Origin: Streptomyces lomondensis
GTDB lineage: Bacteria; Actinomycetota; Actinomycetes; Streptomycetales; Streptomycetaceae
Direction of reading: 5' to 3'
DNA: 64,000 nucleotides
NCBI RefSeq assembly: GCF_014651035.1
Contig: NZ_BMWC01000001.1
Location: 1,581,581-1,645,580 of the forward strand
The notes under the pieces were generated by a model. It saw only the letters and a list, made by a program, of their open reading frames with translations. It was not told where the DNA came from and did no database searches. Both the position numbers and the translations under genes were made by a program. Positions 61,346-64,000 of the stretch are shown here, in pieces; position 1 is the stretch's first letter; every line of letters starts with the position of its first letter.

Positions 61346-62967
61346 GCCCCGCAACGCAGACCCTTATCGCCGCGAACGAGGCCAGCGAGCACCGCCCGCT
61401 GATCATCACCCTGTTCGCGCTGTTCGTCCTGGCCACCCTCGGCATCACCATCTGGGCGGGCCGCCAGACCAAGGACGCCGCCGACTTCTACGCGGGCGGC
61501 CGCCAGTTCAGCGCCTTCCAGAACGGCCTCGCCGTCTCCGGCGACTACATGTCCGCCGCCTCGTTCCTCGGCATCGCGGGCGCGATCGCCATCTTCGGCT
61601 ACGACGGCTTCCTGTACTCCATCGGCTTCCTGGTCGCCTGGCTGGTCGCGCTGCTGCTGGTGGCCGAACCCTTGCGGAACTCCGGCCGCTACACCATGGG
61701 CGACGTGCTCGCGTACCGCATGCGCCAGCGCCCGGTCCGCACCGCCGCCGGCACCTCCACGATCGTCGTGTCGATCTTCTACCTGCTGGCCCAGATGGCC
61801 GGCGCGGGCGTCCTCGTCTCGCTGCTGCTCGGCATCACCTCCGACGCCGGCAAGATCCTCATCGTCGCCCTCGTCGGCCTCCTGATGATCGTCTACGTCT
61901 CCATCGGCGGCATGAAGGGCACCACCTGGGTCCAGATGGTCAAGGCCGTGCTGCTGATCGGCGGCACGCTCCTGATCACCTTCCTGGTGCTGCTGAAGTT
62001 CAACTTCAACATCTCCGACCTGCTCGGCACGGCCGCCGAGAACAGCGGCAAGGGCGCCGCCTTCCTGGAGCCCGGCCTCCAGTACGGCGCGACCGGCACC
62101 TCCAAGCTGGACTTCATCTCCCTCGGCATCGCCCTGGTCCTCGGCACCGCCGGCCTGCCGCACATCCTGATCCGCTTCTACACCGTGCCCAACGCCAAGG
62201 CCGCCCGTAAGTCCGTGAACTGGGCGATCGGCATCATCGGCGCCTTCTACCTGATGACCATCGCCCTCGGTTTCGGCGCCGCCGCGCTGATCTCCCAGGA
62301 CGAGATCATCGCCTCCAACCCGTCCGGCAACACGGCGGCCCCGCTGCTCGCCCTGCACCTGGGCGGCGTCGACTCGGCCTGGGGCGCGATCCTGCTCGCC
62401 ACGATCTCGGCGGTGGCCTTCGCCACGATCCTCGCCGTGGTCGCCGGCCTCACCCTCGCCTCGTCGTCCTCCTTCGCGCACGACATCTACGCCAACGTCA
62501 TCCGCAGGGGGAAGGCCTCCGGCGCCGAGGAGGTCCGCGCGGCCCGCTGGGCGACCGTCTTCATCGGCATCGTCTCCATCGGCCTCGGCGCCCTCGCCCG
62601 CGACCTGAACGTGGCCGGCCTGGTCGCGCTCGCCTTCGCGGTCGCGGCCTCCGCCAACCTGCCGACGATCCTCTACAGCCTGTTCTGGAAGCGGTTCACC
62701 ACCCAGGGCGCGCTGTGGTCGATCTACGGCGGCCTGATCGTCGCCGTCGGCCTGGTGCTGTTCTCGCCCGTCGTCTCCGGCGACCCCAAGGCGATGTTCC
62801 CCGACGTCGACTTCGCCTGGTTCCCGCTGAAGAACCCGGGCATCATCTCCATCCCCTTCGGCTTCCTCATGGGCTGGCTCGGCACGGTCCTGTCCAAGGA
62901 GGAGCCGGACGTCAAGAAGTACGCCGAGCTGGAGGTCAGGTCCCTGACCGGCACCGGCGCCCACTGA
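61342..62967 (+). CDS. Sodium:solute (acetate/monocarboxylate) symporter
   Basis: A 541-residue transporter of the SSS family, ActP/MctC type, with about 13 transmembrane helices. Typical segments are FYAGGRQFSAFQNGLAVSGDYMSAASFLGI, GTAGLPHILIRFYTVP and the mid-protein VYVSIGGMKGTTWVQM. It takes up acetate or related short carboxylates with a cation. It is translationally coupled to the DUF485 protein by an ATGA overlap, the usual yjcH-actP arrangement. Confidence 0.95.
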   Translation: MSPATQTLIAANEASEHRPLIITLFALFVLATLGITIWAGRQTKDAADFYAGGRQFSAFQNGLAVSGDYMSAASFLGIAGAIAIFGYDGFLYSIGFLVAWLVALLLVAEPLRNSGRYTMGDVLAYRMRQRPVRTAAGTSTIVVSIFYLLAQMAGAGVLVSLLLGITSDAGKILIVALVGLLMIVYVSIGGMKGTTWVQMVKAVLLIGGTLLITFLVLLKFNFNISDLLGTAAENSGKGAAFLEPGLQYGATGTSKLDFISLGIALVLGTAGLPHILIRFYTVPNAKAARKSVNWAIGIIGAFYLMTIALGFGAAALISQDEIIASNPSGNTAAPLLALHLGGVDSAWGAILLATISAVAFATILAVVAGLTLASSSSFAHDIYANVIRRGKASGAEEVRAARWATVFIGIVSIGLGALARDLNVAGLVALAFAVAASANLPTILYSLFWKRFTTQGALWSIYGGLIVAVGLVLFSPVVSGDPKAMFPDVDFAWFPLKNPGIISIPFGFLMGWLGTVLSKEEPDVKKYAELEVRSLTGTGAH

Positions 62968-62982
62968 GCACGGCTCCCCACC

Positions 62983-63028
62983 CGCGGCCGCGTCGTAGGA
63001 ACCTCCAGGTGCCTGCGGCGCGGCCGCG
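62983..63028 (+). terminator. Candidate terminator between the symporter gene and moaA
   Basis: CGCGGCCGCG at 62983-62992 and again at 63019-63028. Each is itself palindromic, and together they can form one stem strengthened by inner GTAGG/CCTGC pairing. It lies 16 bp past the symporter stop. Confidence 0.7.
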
Positions 63029-63138
63029 TTCCACGTCGTGGGATCGGGCCTGTCGAGTTGTCAGTGGGGTCACGTAGGCTCACAGGTGTCGGAGAAGAAG
63101 TGCTCCGGGCACGATCCGCGTCGAGGGAGGGGGCCCAC

Positions 63139-64000
63139 GTGCTCATCGACACCTACGGCCGAGTGGCCACCGACCTGAGGGTCTCGCTGACCGACCGGTG
63201 CAATCTGCGCTGCGCCTACTGCATGCCCGAGGAGGGCCTGCAGTGGCTGGCCAAGCCGGACCTGCTCACGGACGACGAGATCGTCCGCCTGATCGACATC
63301 ACGGTCACGTCCCTGGGGATCGAGGAGGTCCGCTTCACCGGCGGCGAGCCCCTGCTGCGCCCCGGCCTGGTCGGCATAGTGGAGCGCGTCGCGGCCCTGG
63401 ACCCCCGCCCTCAGATGTCCCTCACCACCAACGGCATCGGCCTGAAGCGCACGGCAGCGGCCCTGAAGGCGGCCGGCCTGGACCGGGTCAACGTCTCCCT
63501 CGACACCCTCCGCCCGGACGTCTTCAAGACCCTCACCCGCCGCGACCGCCACAAGGACGTCATCGAGGGCCTGCACGCCGCCCGCGACGCCGGCCTCACC
63601 CCGGTCAAGGTCAACTCCGTCCTGATGCCGGGGCTCAACGACGACGAGGCCCCCGACCTCCTCGCCTGGGCCGTGGAGCACGACTACGAGCTGCGCTTCA
63701 TCGAGCAGATGCCGCTGGACGCCCAGCACGGCTGGAAGCGCGACGGCATGATCACCGCGGGCGACATCCTGGCCTCCCTGCGTACGCGCTTCGACCTCAC
63801 CCCCGAGGGCGAGGAGAAGCGCGGCTCGGCCCCGGCGGAGCGCTGGCTGGTCGACGGCGGCCCGCATGTGGTGGGCGTGATCGCCTCCGTCACCCGCCCC
63901 TTCTGCGCGGCCTGCGACCGCACCCGCCTCACGGCCGACGGCCAGATACGCACGTGCCTGTTCGCCCAGGAGGAGACGGACCTGCGCGCCGCGCTCCGCT
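63139..64000 (+). CDS. moaA: GTP 3',8-cyclase MoaA (partial, cut by the window end)
   Basis: Radical SAM enzyme that converts GTP to 3',8-cyclo-GTP, the first step of molybdenum cofactor synthesis. About 287 codons are present. The radical SAM cluster is C21-x3-C25-x2-C28 (CNLRCAYC), followed by RFTGGEPLLRPGL and LTTNGIGL. The start of the second Fe-S site appears at FCAACDRTRL with its third Cys in RTCLF. The GTG at 63139 follows a GGGAGGGGG ribosome-binding site. The last 40 or so residues, including the usual C-terminal Gly-Gly, lie beyond the window. Confidence 0.96.
   Translation, partial: MLIDTYGRVATDLRVSLTDRCNLRCAYCMPEEGLQWLAKPDLLTDDEIVRLIDITVTSLGIEEVRFTGGEPLLRPGLVGIVERVAALDPRPQMSLTTNGIGLKRTAAALKAAGLDRVNVSLDTLRPDVFKTLTRRDRHKDVIEGLHAARDAGLTPVKVNSVLMPGLNDDEAPDLLAWAVEHDYELRFIEQMPLDAQHGWKRDGMITAGDILASLRTRFDLTPEGEEKRGSAPAERWLVDGGPHVVGVIASVTRPFCAACDRTRLTADGQIRTCLFAQEETDLRAALR

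Noticed and set aside
61168..62964. A minus-strand frame of about 600 codons antisense to the symporter.
   Set aside because: Highly charged, repetitive Gly/Asp/Arg composition caused by complementing a membrane protein gene; no start context or homology.

Overview
This is high-GC actinobacterial chromosomal DNA, almost certainly Streptomyces. The evidence is the very high GC content with G/C-rich third codon positions, GTG starts, GTGA/ATGA gene overlaps, the intact ectABCD operon, an actinobacterial-type cobalamin operon, a copy of the small nucleoid protein Gbn, and Streptomyces-typical GC-rich intergenic repeats. From memory, the gene order follows the S. coelicolor core chromosome roughly from SCO1875 down to moaA (SCO1821). 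I see no phage, transposon, CRISPR array, rRNA or tRNA.

Layout. 1-5,140: class B penicillin-binding protein, a two-component system with a membrane protein partner, and a GNAT gene whose 3' end has expanded into a 17-bp tandem repeat. 5,139-10,794: IclR regulator divergent from an aldehyde dehydrogenase, then DUF1349, GNAT, DsbA/FrnE and a class V aminotransferase. 10,879-14,078: ectoine/hydroxyectoine operon ectABCD (minus strand), with a duplicated dyad upstream that resembles GlnR/AfsQ1 sites. 14,418-18,137: DinB-like protein, aminotransferase, amidohydrolase, membrane protein. 18,142-35,378: a 13-gene cobalamin operon (minus strand) starting with cobD behind a cobalamin riboswitch. 35,750-37,247: Pit phosphate transporter and a small membrane protein, with PHO-box-like repeats upstream. 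37,393-42,374: GH25 lysozyme, class II aldolase, alpha/beta hydrolase, hypothetical and VOC genes. 42,519-44,765: an ABC-F ATPase behind a seven-codon leader ORF, then gbn. 44,916-48,902: enoyl-CoA hydratase, then an Asp23/AmaP envelope module. 48,922-54,195: SDR, GH15, SURF1, Cys-rich protein, DEDDh exonuclease-BRCT. 54,431-57,498: an alkylglycerol-monooxygenase-like membrane oxygenase translationally coupled to a lysoplasmalogenase, convergent with a CopD protein. 57,615-60,735: two tandem secreted subtilisins. 60,989-64,000: DUF485 and acetate-symporter pair, then moaA cut by the window end.

How genes work together. The cobalamin operon covers most corrin-ring methylation, amidation, cobalt insertion, adenosylation and aminopropanol attachment. 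It carries both an early-type chelatase (CbiX) and a late-type one (CobN plus a ChlI/ChlD fusion). The ect operon makes compatible solutes. The Asp23 module is five co-oriented genes plus one divergent gene, which may itself hold Asp23-like domains.

The points I find most interesting are the coupled AGMO-like/lysoplasmalogenase pair (a possible bacterial ether-lipid breakdown module), an intergenic repeat that has entered cobB in frame, the MAILLAH leader ORF in front of the ABC-F gene, and a dense GATC cluster upstream of the GATC-binding protein gene gbn.
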